From the NCBI GenBank assembly GCA_947474565.1, contig CANJIS010000003.1, positions 124,001 through 188,000 on the forward strand: a stretch of DNA of 64,000 bases, given 5' to 3'. Of the stretch, positions 1 to 8,309 are shown in pieces. Origin of the DNA: Alphaproteobacteria bacterium (GTDB lineage: Bacteria > Pseudomonadota > Alphaproteobacteria > Micropepsales > Micropepsaceae). The stretch's first letter is position 1; every line of letters begins with the position of its first letter. Under the pieces are notes generated by a model. The model saw only the letters and a program-made list of their open reading frames with translations. It was not told the DNA's origin and did no database searches. Made by a program: the position numbers and the translations under genes.

Positions 1-1551
1 TTGAACACCTGCTGCACAAACTTATCGCGCAGCATACGGTCCGCATCCATAAGATTGAGATTCTGCATGAAATAAAATGCGCACGCGTCACGCCGCATTG
101 CTTCGCTGTTTCGAGGCAGTTGCATGTGCCCTTCCAGAAGCGCCAAATACTCTTTCCGTGTCCTGGCCGAGCGGCCGAAAGCGAAGCCGATGTGAGGATT
201 GTCCGCGCAGCTGATCGCTGGCACGCCCAAATAAGCCATTTCGGACACGACCGTTCCGTAAACCGTGACCGCGCAGGACATTCCGCCCTCCACGAGCTGT
301 CGGTTGGAGACACGGGCGGGCAGAAAATTAAGGCCAGGGTACAAGACCCGCAGACGGTCACAGTCGGCTGCGCTTGCCGCGTCTTGATTGGGGTGCGGCT
401 TGAGAAAAAATGGAATTTTCCGGTCACGGAGCGCTTCGATCGTGAACGAAACCCACTCCCAGAAATCATGAAACAACATCCACCGATAGGCATGCGCGCT
501 ATCGTAGAAGTCGTGCAAGAAGATAACTATCGCACCGCTAATATTGGGGATATCAGTCGTGTGCGCACCGTAACTCGAAGATTTCATGAAGGAAATCTCG
601 TCATCTATTGCGCCCCCCCAGGCGCGCAGCGAGGCGCTCACCCGCGGCCGCGATTTTTTCTTCCTTATTTTCCAGCCGCTCAAAGTCCTCCGGATATTCA
701 TTGAACCGGCGCTGATGGCAACTATCCTCTACGGTTATGGTCTTGGAAAAATCCTGGAAGTTTCCGAATGATTGCACCCGAACGCCGAGTTTCGCCGCAA
801 CGCGAGCGGCAATGCCGTGCTGTACATAACTTGTGTAGGACGTGAGAAAAACGGCGGGCCGCCTCCGTTCGAAATAATCCTGCGCGCGATGCAACTCTCG
901 CAAGGCTTGGCGTATTACCTTCCGCAAATATGGATCGTTCAAGCGCAGAACGGGCGAGGGTCGCCAACGAATATAGCTGTCGGCCACCAAGTCCCCGATC
1001 AAAATGCCATCCTCCTCCAGTGCGACCAACTCATCCTTGGTGGTGACACTCCGCCAGATGCGGTCCGCACGAAACCAATTTTTGAATTCCGTCCATGGCG
1101 CCAAAAGCGGTGCCGAACGATAGGCAATTCCATCGGCATAGCTTTTATAGAGTGCGATCCATTTCCGGTCAGTCCAGCGGTTCGCATAGAGCCAGCGGGC
1201 AATTTGGCGCAAGAGCGAACGTGGTGACGTGTCGTTGGGCGGCGACCTTAGGCTTCTAAGAACAACCAGCTCCACGCGCACCGGCATCTGCGCGCGAAGG
1301 GCGCAGACAGTCTCGCCGAACAGAAAAAAGTAAAACGGATCCTCGGGGCATTGAACGGTAATAACCGGGCTTCGGTCAGACGTATTTCCGTTACGGCGTG
1401 CGGCGAAATAGTCAAAAAAGCGGCGCTCATGATCCGGAAGGCGATAGCGGCGCAGAATCCACTTGGCGGCGCTGAGTGCGCGGTTCAGCAGTGACGGTTT
1501 CGCGACAAGCGCGCCGTCTTCAAATTCGGATTTTGAGGAAATGTTGTTCAT
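1..1551 (-). pseudogene. Capsule/LPS-type polysaccharide protein, frameshifted and cut by the left edge
   Basis: The gene starts at 1551 and reads 316 residues to a stop at 601. The same strand then stays open from about 612 to base 1 in a neighbouring frame, with convincing protein content: IVIFLHDFYDSAHAY, a KPHPN motif, and YGTVVSEMAYLGVPAISC. These resemble the C-terminal halves of capsule polysaccharide and CDP-glycerol-transferase-like proteins, in which KPHP and a Gly-x-x-x-Ser-Glu motif form the nucleotide-sugar site. The frames join if the G7 run at 613-619 (minus strand) is read as six G, giving at least 516 residues. The break may be a sequencing error, a phase-variable tract or a real mutation. 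It is the last visible gene of the minus-strand operon and lies about 100 bases after the PhyH-like gene. The substrate is unknown. Confidence 0.7.
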
Positions 1552-1653
1552 CTCAAGTTCTAAGGATCATTTCGCCTATATTCATGAAACCAGGCGTGCA
1601 TCCGGCGCCATGTATTGCGTTGTGAACATGCCCGCGGACGACCCGCGCGGTCG

Positions 1654-2724
1654 TCAGCGGTACCGGCTGTAAACCGAAGCTGCCTTTTTCATCGCCGCTT
1701 GCAACGCTGGCGAAACATTTTTCAGCTTCGGAGGCCGGGGGGCGTGGTTGTTAAACAAAGCCGAACAATAGATCAATTGGCTGATAAGCCGATGTCCCGA
1801 CCGCGGGTGCTTGCCTTTATGAAACCCGCGCGTGTCCGCGATAAAAGTTGTTCCTCTCTCGCCGGTCAGTTCCAGGCATGATTCCGGTCCGAATGCATTC
1901 TCAATCTCTTTGTCTGGAATGCGGACATATCCCCGTGAAAGCAACTCTTTGTTGGCGGAAAGGCCGCGGCGATGCGATCCTTTCACATATGTATGCGGGC
2001 CATTTTCAGGATTTACCGGCGTTACATACACAAACAGCTTGAGCCAACGCGGGGGTGCATCGAAATCGAAATGATATGCCTGTGCGGCGGTGTCGCTGGG
2101 ACCGTTTCCATACGCAGTCGACCACCAGGTATCGATGCCGCCGACCACTGTCTTTGTGCCGAGATAGGTCTCGGCAATCGCCAGCAATGCCTGGTCAGCC
2201 ATCAAGGACTGGATGGCGTCACACTCCGCAGAATCCTGTTCCCGGATCTTGTAAAGATGGCCTTTCGGATTTTGGGGCTCATAGGACACCAGGTCGGTGG
2301 TCTGTTCCATTTCGCCATCGATCATGGCCGGTGTGCGCAGGGCGAACGCTTCAATCTCCGCGCACAATACTTCGGGCATTCTGCGGTCGAAGACGTAGAA
2401 CCCGTCGCGGGCGATTGCATCCGCAATCCGCCTTTGATCGGCTGCCGTAAAGTGTCCCAGCAAACCCGTGGCGTCCGTGGGAGCTTGGGCAGGCCGCAAC
2501 ACGCGAATAGTGCCATCCAGCATGTCGCTTAACCGTCCATTGCCGACGCAGTGCGCACGCAACAATGCCATCCACGCTTTGTGCGGTATCGGGCGGTCGC
2601 GCAGATAGTTGATCAGCGCCGGAATAACGGCTGCGCCACCCAAAAACTCAAGCGCCAGATCCTTGGCGCGGCGTACAGGGCTTCGGGAGTGGCTAGCCAC
2701 GGTTTTCCTCCGGGAATGATTCAA
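1654..2724 (-). CDS. Phytanoyl-CoA dioxygenase (PhyH) family protein
   Basis: The 356-residue product resembles Fe(II)/2-oxoglutarate-dependent oxygenases of the PhyH family. The likely metal ligands are the HxD in AYHFDFDAPPR (about residue 218) and the distal His in DTRGFHKGKHP, with the 2-oxoglutarate-binding Arg in the same segment. The N-terminal 100 residues are not recognisable. The start overlaps the end of the upstream ABC exporter gene by about 30 bases, so the two are probably translated together. Such enzymes occur sporadically in polysaccharide loci and could hydroxylate a lipid or sugar, but the substrate cannot be inferred here. Confidence 0.82.
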   Translation of the reverse strand: MNHSRRKTVASHSRSPVRRAKDLALEFLGGAAVIPALINYLRDRPIPHKAWMALLRAHCVGNGRLSDMLDGTIRVLRPAQAPTDATGLLGHFTAADQRRIADAIARDGFYVFDRRMPEVLCAEIEAFALRTPAMIDGEMEQTTDLVSYEPQNPKGHLYKIREQDSAECDAIQSLMADQALLAIAETYLGTKTVVGGIDTWWSTAYGNGPSDTAAQAYHFDFDAPPRWLKLFVYVTPVNPENGPHTYVKGSHRRGLSANKELLSRGYVRIPDKEIENAFGPESCLELTGERGTTFIADTRGFHKGKHPRSGHRLISQLIYCSALFNNHAPRPPKLKNVSPALQAAMKKAASVYSRYR

Positions 2725-4480
2725 CGGCGTCCGTCCGCGCTTCGCGGCCGGCGGATGATGCGTTCACGCCTCGCGAGGGCGGTTCCAGCTCTACCAGCTT
2801 GGAGACGCGGCTAACCACATACGGGTCGTGCGTAATGAAAATAATGATCTTGCGCCCATACTCTTTCAGCAGAAGGTCAACAATGCGTTCCCGCGTAATC
2901 TGATCGAGCGCATTTGTGCTTTCGTCCAGAATGAGAACGTCAGCCGTGCGAATTAAGGCGCGCGCCAGGCCGACACGTTGGCGCTGTCCGCCCGAAAAGT
3001 TGCTGCCCTGGAAACTCAATACCGTCTCGGCACCGTCGGGCAAACTGGCAAGTAAGTCTTGAAGTCCAACCGCGTGCAGCGCCGTGTTTGCGTCCTCGTT
3101 CGCCGTTACATGGCCGAACTGTACATTCTCAAGAACGGTGCCGTGAAAGATGCGCGTGGCCTGTTCCGCCAGGACGATGTGCTGGCGCAACGAAGCGTTT
3201 GAGACGCGGGAAATATCCCGTCCGTTTGCCAGAATTCGCCCGCCGACGGGATCAAAGAACCGCAAAAGAAGATCGACCAGGGATGACTTTCCGACGCCCG
3301 ATGGGCCGACAATTGCGTAGCTCGTGCCCGCTTCGAAGGTGAAGTTGAAATTGTCGAGAATGAGCGGCGTGTCTGCGCTGTACCGGAAAGAAACCTTTTC
3401 GAATTCGATACGCGTAATCTGTTCCGACTCCGGAAAGGCCGGCAACTTCTTGGTTTCATCAGACGCGCTTACGACCGAAAGCATGTCCGCGACATTCCGG
3501 CCAGCTTTCAGGTTGGACGTCAGTTTCAGGGCGGCTTCCAGGCCCTGGTTGGCTATGGGCTGCAAGCGCATGAATATCATGATCGATGCGAGAATGAACG
3601 GCATGTTTTGAATCAAAGACGTCGCATCGGTGTAGACCGCAACAATGCCGAGAATGCCTATAATGAGGATGACTGCTGGCAGCTGCGTAAGCTGAGACAG
3701 GGTGTCATTCACAAACAGCGTCCATCGGTAGCTCTTCATCAATCTAACATAGTGTGAGGTGACGAAGTCTTCAGCCGTGAAGCCTCTGACGGTTCGCAAA
3801 CCGCTCAGCGATTCGATGAAGTGGGTGCCGGCGATGCGGCTTTCATCCTGCTGGCGCTGACCCAGGGCCAGTGACTTCTTGAACGTGTTGCGAAGAGAGA
3901 CGATCGTCACTGTAAGCAGGATCAACAGGCCCAGCCCCGAACGCCAGGATTGGTAGAAGAGGGCGCCGATATACGCGAGAAACAGAAATCCCACCGGCAC
4001 TAGCCGCATCACGCCAACCACTATCTGGGCGCCGCGGTTGGCTTCATCTCCGGCCAAGGTAACGAAGTGGCCGATCTGGTGCTTGAGGATTTGTTCAAAG
4101 GGCAGGTGACGGACGAAAGCCGAGTATGCGCGAGTTGAGAAATGCGCATGTAGTGTTTGCATCACATATGAATTGAGTATCTGCGTTGCCATGAATGTGA
4201 TCATGCGCAGAAGCATCAATGTCAGAAATACGATGACATAGAATTTCGCGTCCGGGTTGAAGCCGAGCATCGCGGGAAATTTGTGCAGGAGAGAGCTGTC
4301 GGCAATCGGGTTGCCGCTGCTGAGCATTCCGAGCGGGATGATGCTGAAGACGGCGGCCAGCTCAATGAGAGAGGACACGATGCCCAGCAGCATGGTCGGC
4401 AAAATGCTGACATGCTCACGGATGGAATAGACCAGAAGATCTCTGATCAGGCGAAATTCAGAAACGCGCAGAGATTTCAT
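2693..4480 (-). CDS. ABC exporter, fused permease-ATPase (MsbA-like)
   Basis: This 595-residue half-transporter has about six membrane helices in residues 20-320 and a nucleotide-binding domain in residues 350-580. The domain shows Walker A GPSGVGKSS (about 393), signature FSGGQRQR, Walker B VLILDESTNALD and the switch His in FITHD. Family members export lipids, lipid-linked sugars or peptides as homodimers in the inner membrane. Placement between an acyltransferase and a PhyH-like gene in an operon led by a NusG paralogue suggests export of a lipid-linked glycan or modified lipid. Its start overlaps the acyltransferase stop by four bases. It is not a Wzm/Wzt type, because permease and ATPase are fused. 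Confidence 0.9.
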   Translation of the reverse strand: MKSLRVSEFRLIRDLLVYSIREHVSILPTMLLGIVSSLIELAAVFSIIPLGMLSSGNPIADSSLLHKFPAMLGFNPDAKFYVIVFLTLMLLRMITFMATQILNSYVMQTLHAHFSTRAYSAFVRHLPFEQILKHQIGHFVTLAGDEANRGAQIVVGVMRLVPVGFLFLAYIGALFYQSWRSGLGLLILLTVTIVSLRNTFKKSLALGQRQQDESRIAGTHFIESLSGLRTVRGFTAEDFVTSHYVRLMKSYRWTLFVNDTLSQLTQLPAVILIIGILGIVAVYTDATSLIQNMPFILASIMIFMRLQPIANQGLEAALKLTSNLKAGRNVADMLSVVSASDETKKLPAFPESEQITRIEFEKVSFRYSADTPLILDNFNFTFEAGTSYAIVGPSGVGKSSLVDLLLRFFDPVGGRILANGRDISRVSNASLRQHIVLAEQATRIFHGTVLENVQFGHVTANEDANTALHAVGLQDLLASLPDGAETVLSFQGSNFSGGQRQRVGLARALIRTADVLILDESTNALDQITRERIVDLLLKEYGRKIIIFITHDPYVVSRVSKLVELEPPSRGVNASSAGREARTDAVESFPEENRG

Positions 4481-5514
4481 TGCAATATCCGGGCGGAAGC
4501 AATTTCAAACTTGAGGTCAGGCTGCGGGGATGCGGATTCTGCCGTGATTCCGATCACCGTATAGGGGCGCAGTGGGGACGGCACTTGGGCCTGCATTTCC
4601 GGCTGTGGGCCATGGGCGGTGATTTTCAATTCAAAGGTCTCATCGTGAATAACATGCGTACCGCAATCGGCCCCGTTTATACTGAAGTGCAGCGTCAAAG
4701 GTTCGCCGCGATCAAGCCTGCGGCCTGCGATGGATACAGTCGGGTTTTCGGAGCCGGCCAGCACCACCACAGTATTGATGTCAGCGCCGACGCAGCCACG
4801 GCTCCGGGATCCGGCGAGGTCGGCCTGCCGGAGGCGAAAGCCGCGGTAAAAATACGGCAAATGCAAATCATCCAGGGCGCTTATGGCGGCTGGCGGAGAG
4901 AAGTCGAAGCGTTGCGAGATTTGTTTATTCGGAACGCCGCCGTGAATTTCGTAAGGACCCACATCCCTGGTCACGACACAATTGGAGCCGATGACGGCCC
5001 CACGTCCGATATAAACGCCGGGCATTACCGTACAACTCCATCCCAGCCAGCAATCTTCTTCAATCCAGACTTTCCGTCCCGCGGCCCGTGCGCCTTGGCC
5101 GACGAGATCACCATGAAACACATCTTGGTCGCTGATCAGCCATGTCGGCTTCTCCCGGATTTTATGCTCAGTGGAAATGACCAGCACGTTTCGCGCGAAG
5201 ATGCAGTGAGCGCCGATGTAGAGGTCGCCATAGATCTGGCAACGGTCCTGGAACGTCGTAAAATCTCCAACATGGACGGAGCCGGGGCCAATCGCGGCAA
5301 CCTCCACGTCTTTCCCAACATAAACCTTGCGCCCAAGATTCAGACGGCTCGTCGAATGGTCCGATTCCGGCCAGACGGACAGGTGCGCCGAATGGTGAAG
5401 GGCGCCGAGACCAGCCAAGCCGCTAATGCGCTCTGGCCGCAGGATCGTCGGTCCCCTGGCGGAAGCGGCCACCCATCGGGCGGCCCGCCAAAGTTTACGA
5501 GCAAAGGACATCAT
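4477..5514 (-). CDS. Left-handed beta-helix acyltransferase (hexapeptide repeat) with C-terminal extension
   Basis: Residues 60-200 contain a hexapeptide-repeat left-handed beta-helix (VHVGDFTTFQDRCQIYGDLY, then WIEEDCWLGWSCTVMPGVYI and GAVIGSNCVVTRDVGPYEIH), as in maltose, galactoside and serine O-acetyltransferases. The His in the extended loop ISTEHKIREKP is a candidate catalytic residue. At 345 residues it is much longer than the usual 180-220; the last 140 residues form an additional domain of unknown function. It is the first gene after the hairpin and ops-like element at 5528-5568 and overlaps the ABC exporter by four bases. A role in O-acetylation of a surface glycan is likely. Confidence 0.8.
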   Translation of the reverse strand: MMSFARKLWRAARWVAASARGPTILRPERISGLAGLGALHHSAHLSVWPESDHSTSRLNLGRKVYVGKDVEVAAIGPGSVHVGDFTTFQDRCQIYGDLYIGAHCIFARNVLVISTEHKIREKPTWLISDQDVFHGDLVGQGARAAGRKVWIEEDCWLGWSCTVMPGVYIGRGAVIGSNCVVTRDVGPYEIHGGVPNKQISQRFDFSPPAAISALDDLHLPYFYRGFRLRQADLAGSRSRGCVGADINTVVVLAGSENPTVSIAGRRLDRGEPLTLHFSINGADCGTHVIHDETFELKITAHGPQPEMQAQVPSPLRPYTVIGITAESASPQPDLKFEIASARILQ

Positions 5515-5527
5515 ATCAGTCAGTTTT

Positions 5528-5540
5528 CCATGCTACCGCA
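5528..5540 (-). promoter_or_regulatory. ops-like element (NusG-paralogue recruitment candidate)
   Basis: On the minus strand this reads TGCGGTAGCATGG. It matches the enterobacterial ops core GGCGGTAGCGTG at 10 of 12 positions and keeps the full GCGGTAGC core that RfaH recognises in E. coli. It lies downstream of a NusG-paralogue gene, four bases after a perfect hairpin and 13 bases before the acyltransferase start. The position is closer to the start codon than in E. coli. A match this short can occur by chance, so the assignment is tentative. Confidence 0.4.
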
Positions 5541-5544
5541 CTTT

Positions 5545-5568
5545 GGGTGAAAGCGTGTGCTTTCACCC
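5545..5568 (-). promoter_or_regulatory. Perfect 10-bp hairpin in the NusG-paralogue/acyltransferase gap
   Basis: The arms GGGTGAAAGC and GCTTTCACCC enclose a four-base loop, between the stop of the NusG paralogue at 5596 and the acyltransferase start at 5514. No T-tract follows it on the minus strand; the ops-like element follows instead. It could be a pause or attenuation hairpin acted on by the upstream NusG paralogue, or a site of mRNA processing. Confidence 0.6.
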
Positions 5569-5595
5569 GGCGCATAGCTGCTTGCGAAAGCGCTC

Positions 5596-6108
5596 TTATT
5601 CGGGCGCGACCGCGGTTTCTTCAATCAAAATACGCACGTTCCTGCCCAGCATATTGAGCAGCACCACAACTCGATCCTTGTCGGCCATACCTTCAAACAG
5701 CGCGCTGCACGACGAAAAAACGCCGCGAATCAGCTTCACCGGTTCGCCGGCTGAGAAGCGCTGTTTTTTATCCATCTGGATAAATCCATCGTGGTCTTCA
5801 CGCTGCTTCAGTTCGTCGACGACTTCGTCTCTGACATTTGCAGGCCCACTATCCCCACCCAGGATGCGATCAACGCCAATGGTCGAGCGTATCGCATGCC
5901 AGCGGTCGCAGGCTTTATCCAGGGCCACAAAACAGTATCGCGGAAAGAGGGGTGCAGAGACGACATCCTGCCGCCGGGCATGGCTTCTCAACTTCCGAAA
6001 CTTGGGCACATATGCCTCGAAGCCCTGGCGGCGCAAATTCTCCACCGCCTTGATCTCTGCGTGCGGGTGCGTGCGCACCACGCACCATTTCCGTCCCGTG
6101 CCGCTCAT
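5596..6108 (-). CDS. NusG-family processive antiterminator (RfaH/UpxY-like)
   Basis: The likely start is the ATG at 6108, whose ATGA overlaps the stop of the upstream regulator; this gives 170 residues. A longer frame reaching 6198 would overlap that gene by over 90 bases. An NGN domain (KWCVVRTHPHAEIKAVENL, then FPRYCFVALD, residues 5-110) is followed by a KOW-type beta-barrel (FSAGEPVKLIRGVF, residues 115-165). The protein is too divergent and too small to be the housekeeping NusG. Specialised paralogues such as RfaH, UpxY and LoaP bind paused RNA polymerase and let it read through long polysaccharide operons. Its place as second gene of such an operon, just upstream of a hairpin and ops-like site, fits this role. 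Confidence 0.85.
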   Translation of the reverse strand: MSGTGRKWCVVRTHPHAEIKAVENLRRQGFEAYVPKFRKLRSHARRQDVVSAPLFPRYCFVALDKACDRWHAIRSTIGVDRILGGDSGPANVRDEVVDELKQREDHDGFIQMDKKQRFSAGEPVKLIRGVFSSCSALFEGMADKDRVVVLLNMLGRNVRILIEETAVAPE

Positions 6109-6731
6109 CGCCTTGCCTCGCGGGGATGGGTCACGACATTGAGCAGGGAAGGGATCAAAACGCGCTCTTTTCCGAACATTGACTGTGCTTCCTGACATGC
6201 CTCAGCGGCTCTTTTAATGTCAGTGACAACAATGCCGTCGAATTCGAACGGAACCGCCTTGAGCGAGTCGAACAAGGGAAATCCCACAAACGTTTTGTCT
6301 GTCAGTTCCGATGTGACGATGCCCGCAATTCTCACGCCCTTTTCAATCGCGCAAAGCATAGAAATTTCCGCGACTTCCGTGGCACCGACCAAAATCACCG
6401 ACTTCCAGCCCCGGCTTTCAGCTACCGCAAACATCGCTGCGCAATCGGTCCTGGCCTGGCGGAAAAAGGCCAGTGAGTTGGAGAGATGCGCCATCGTGAG
6501 TCTGGATTTTTCAGCAAAGCCCTTTGGCGTAAGCAAATAGCTGTAGCGGCGAGCAGGGAAGTGCTTCACCTTCACATAGCCCTTTTTTACGCAATATTTT
6601 ATGTAGGCGTTGACGAGGCCGACCGCGATTCCAAAATCCGACGCACGGCTTCGCTGCGATTCTGAGCCGTTTCGCTCGACAGAATTCAACAGTTCCAGAA
6701 TAATGCGCGTCTGTTCGGCGTTTTGTTGCAA
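6105..6731 (-). CDS. Winged-helix regulator with Rossmann-like C-terminal domain
   Basis: The 208-residue product starts at a TTG (6731) preceded by AAGGTGGG. Residues 1-75 form a winged helix (SDFGIAVGLVNAYIKYCVKK is the likely recognition region, YSYLLTPKGFAEKS the wing), similar to MarR-type regulators associated with exopolysaccharide loci. Residues 100-200 resemble a Rossmann fold of the PglD/CoA-binding type (SVILVGATEVAEISMLCAIE, then IAGIVTSELTDKTFVGFPLF). This suggests a regulator that senses a nucleotide sugar or cofactor. It leads the operon and overlaps the NusG paralogue by four bases. The tandem palindromes at 6773-6810, 42-79 bases ahead of the start, are candidate operators. 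Confidence 0.8.
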   Translation of the reverse strand: MQQNAEQTRIILELLNSVERNGSESQRSRASDFGIAVGLVNAYIKYCVKKGYVKVKHFPARRYSYLLTPKGFAEKSRLTMAHLSNSLAFFRQARTDCAAMFAVAESRGWKSVILVGATEVAEISMLCAIEKGVRIAGIVTSELTDKTFVGFPLFDSLKAVPFEFDGIVVTDIKRAAEACQEAQSMFGKERVLIPSLLNVVTHPREARR

Positions 6732-6772
6732 CGTCCCACCTTGTTATGCCGAAAGCGGGGGGACGCTATCGT

Positions 6773-6810
6773 GTTCGTCGCGTGAACGTCAACATGTTCA
6801 TTGCCTGAAC
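6773..6810. promoter_or_regulatory. Two tandem 15-bp palindromes upstream of the winged-helix regulator
   Basis: The boxes GTTCGTCGCGTGAAC (6773-6787) and GTTCATTGCCTGAAC (6796-6810) share the pattern GTTC-N7-GAAC and are 23 bases apart, about two helical turns. They lie in the 203-base gap 6732-6934 ahead of the regulator. A possible -10 (TATAAC on the minus strand, 6843-6838) lies just upstream, without a clear -35, so the boxes would fall around +20 to +58. Autoregulation by the adjacent winged-helix protein is the simplest reading. The rest of the gap shows only an AT-rich stretch (6825-6870). Confidence 0.6.
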
Positions 6811-6934
6811 AGCCTGGCAAAAACCATCTAACTCATTGTTATAAAACGGTTATTTAAAAAACTGTGCTTATTGCGCCGGGTGGTACCGATGCATGGAAAT
6901 TCTGAAAATTTTGTTGCGCAAACGCCCCTCGGCA

Positions 6935-8132
6935 TCACTGGGTCTTGGTGTTTCTGACCGTTACGCCCCGAACACTGAGGTTTGTGGTGTTCTTGGTCAG
7001 TATGTGTTGCAGAAGGCCGTCTCCGCGTCCGCCAACGATATTGGCTGGCCCGGTGTGAAACGCCAGTTCAAAGCAGCTGAAAGCGTGAAGCCCTGTCGTG
7101 TCCAGGCACTCGACATCCGTAAAATCGAGCCTGTTCGAATAGGAATTTGCCGCCCCGCCGAAGCAATACGGCGCATTTCCCGGCGAAGCGAAAATACACC
7201 TGATCCGGGTCGCCGTTATGTTGTTGTTGGAGTTGTTGTACGTCACATAGCCATCACTTCCTCCGGACGACAGATTGTCCTTGAAGGTATCATTCATCAT
7301 CCTGATGTTTTTCGCCGGTCCTTCGAAATGAACGGCTGAATCGCCGTTGGCGTGCTGCACCGTGACGTTTGAAATGATAATTCCATCAGCTGTGGTGAAA
7401 CTGGCGAAGCGTTCCTCGGTCGCAGGCTTCTGATAGCCGTGCGCTCCTTCAAAACTTCCGTTGTCAATTACCCAGTCGGTCGATGTTCCCGAGACCGAAT
7501 TTTCACAGATCAGGTCGTTGTACAGGTCGCTGCCTCGGAAATGGCTGACATAAACACCGTGGGAATTTGTGCCGGATTTCTGAAGTAGCCCATAACCCGT
7601 CGATACATCCGTCCAGCCATCGATTCTGAAGTCCGTCACGTTTCCGATCTGGTTGCACCCGCTCATGGGGGGATTGTCAGATCCGTCGCAGGTCTCATTT
7701 TTTGATCATCACATGGGCTACGGCCTTGGACATGCCTGCAAAAATCGCCCACCCGCCAGAGCCGGCCATGACATGGAGGCCATTTATCGTGACGTTGCTG
7801 GCTTCAATATCGAGGATGGGAGCTGTGGATGGATTGAGATGCGGAGCGAACCTGCAACCGTTGGCGCTCAAAGTTGTTCTGTCGGCCGCAATTTTTACCG
7901 TGCTGGCGACATAGTAAGTCTTTCCTGCCGTGCAGGTAACGTTTTGCGAGTTCAAAAAAGCAGCCGCAATCGCGGGCGCATCGTTGGTCTTGCCGTCCCC
8001 CTTGGCGCCGCACGCATCGATGTTCAGGAACGAATTTCCATGCTTGGCGCATGCGGGTGCGGTATCTGCAGCAATTGCGTGTCCCGAGAAAAGCAGGCCA
8101 ACAACGACGATAAGTAATCCTGCGATTTTCAC
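6935..8132 (-). pseudogene. Secreted parallel beta-helix (pectate-lyase_3-like) protein, frameshifted
   Basis: The first segment (8132-7695) begins with a signal peptide ending GHAIAADTA and has the motif CGAKGDGKTNDAPAIAAAF, the hallmark of Pectate_lyase_3 and GH28-like beta-helix proteins. It stops after AHVMIKK. The second segment (7666-6935, open further upstream) continues the same protein with NETCDGSDNPPMSGCNQIGN. Reading the A6 run just before 7695 as five A joins them into one 398-residue frame. Asn/Ser-rich beta-helix turns continue to the end. It could be a polysaccharide lyase or hydrolase acting on the exopolysaccharide made by this locus, as secreted beta-helix enzymes often do. 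The break may be a homopolymer sequencing error or real decay. Confidence 0.75.
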
Positions 8133-8309
8133 GGAGCCTCACGGGTTTTGCTTCTGCCGTCCACGATAGGCGGAAAACCCCCTATAATCGAATCCGGCTT
8201 TTTTCACGAGATGCCGGTATTTTTGACCCAGGGGGCCGGTTCCGAAGGAATTCTGGCAGGGTAATGAAGGCGGCCTAGGATTGTCTGACCGGGGTGGGAG
8301 AGAAGAAAC

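Noticed and set aside
120-704. 194-residue open frame on the plus strand
   Set aside because: It is opposite the clear continuation of the minus-strand polysaccharide gene (KPHPN and VSEMAYLGVPAISC motifs) and has no recognisable protein features.
1637-1655. Perfect hairpin GACGACC-CGCGC-GGTCGTC at the end of the PhyH-like gene as terminator
   Set aside because: No T-tract follows on either strand, and the downstream gene continues in the same direction after about 100 bases.
6773-6810. GTTC/GAAC boxes read as LexA sites
   Set aside because: The alphaproteobacterial LexA box is a direct repeat, GTTC-N7-GTTC. Here the halves are inverted, and neighbouring half-sites do not give the N7 direct spacing.
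8183-8188. TATAAT as the -10 of the YdcF-like gene
   Set aside because: There is no acceptable -35 at 15-19 bases, and the site is over 120 bases from the start codon.
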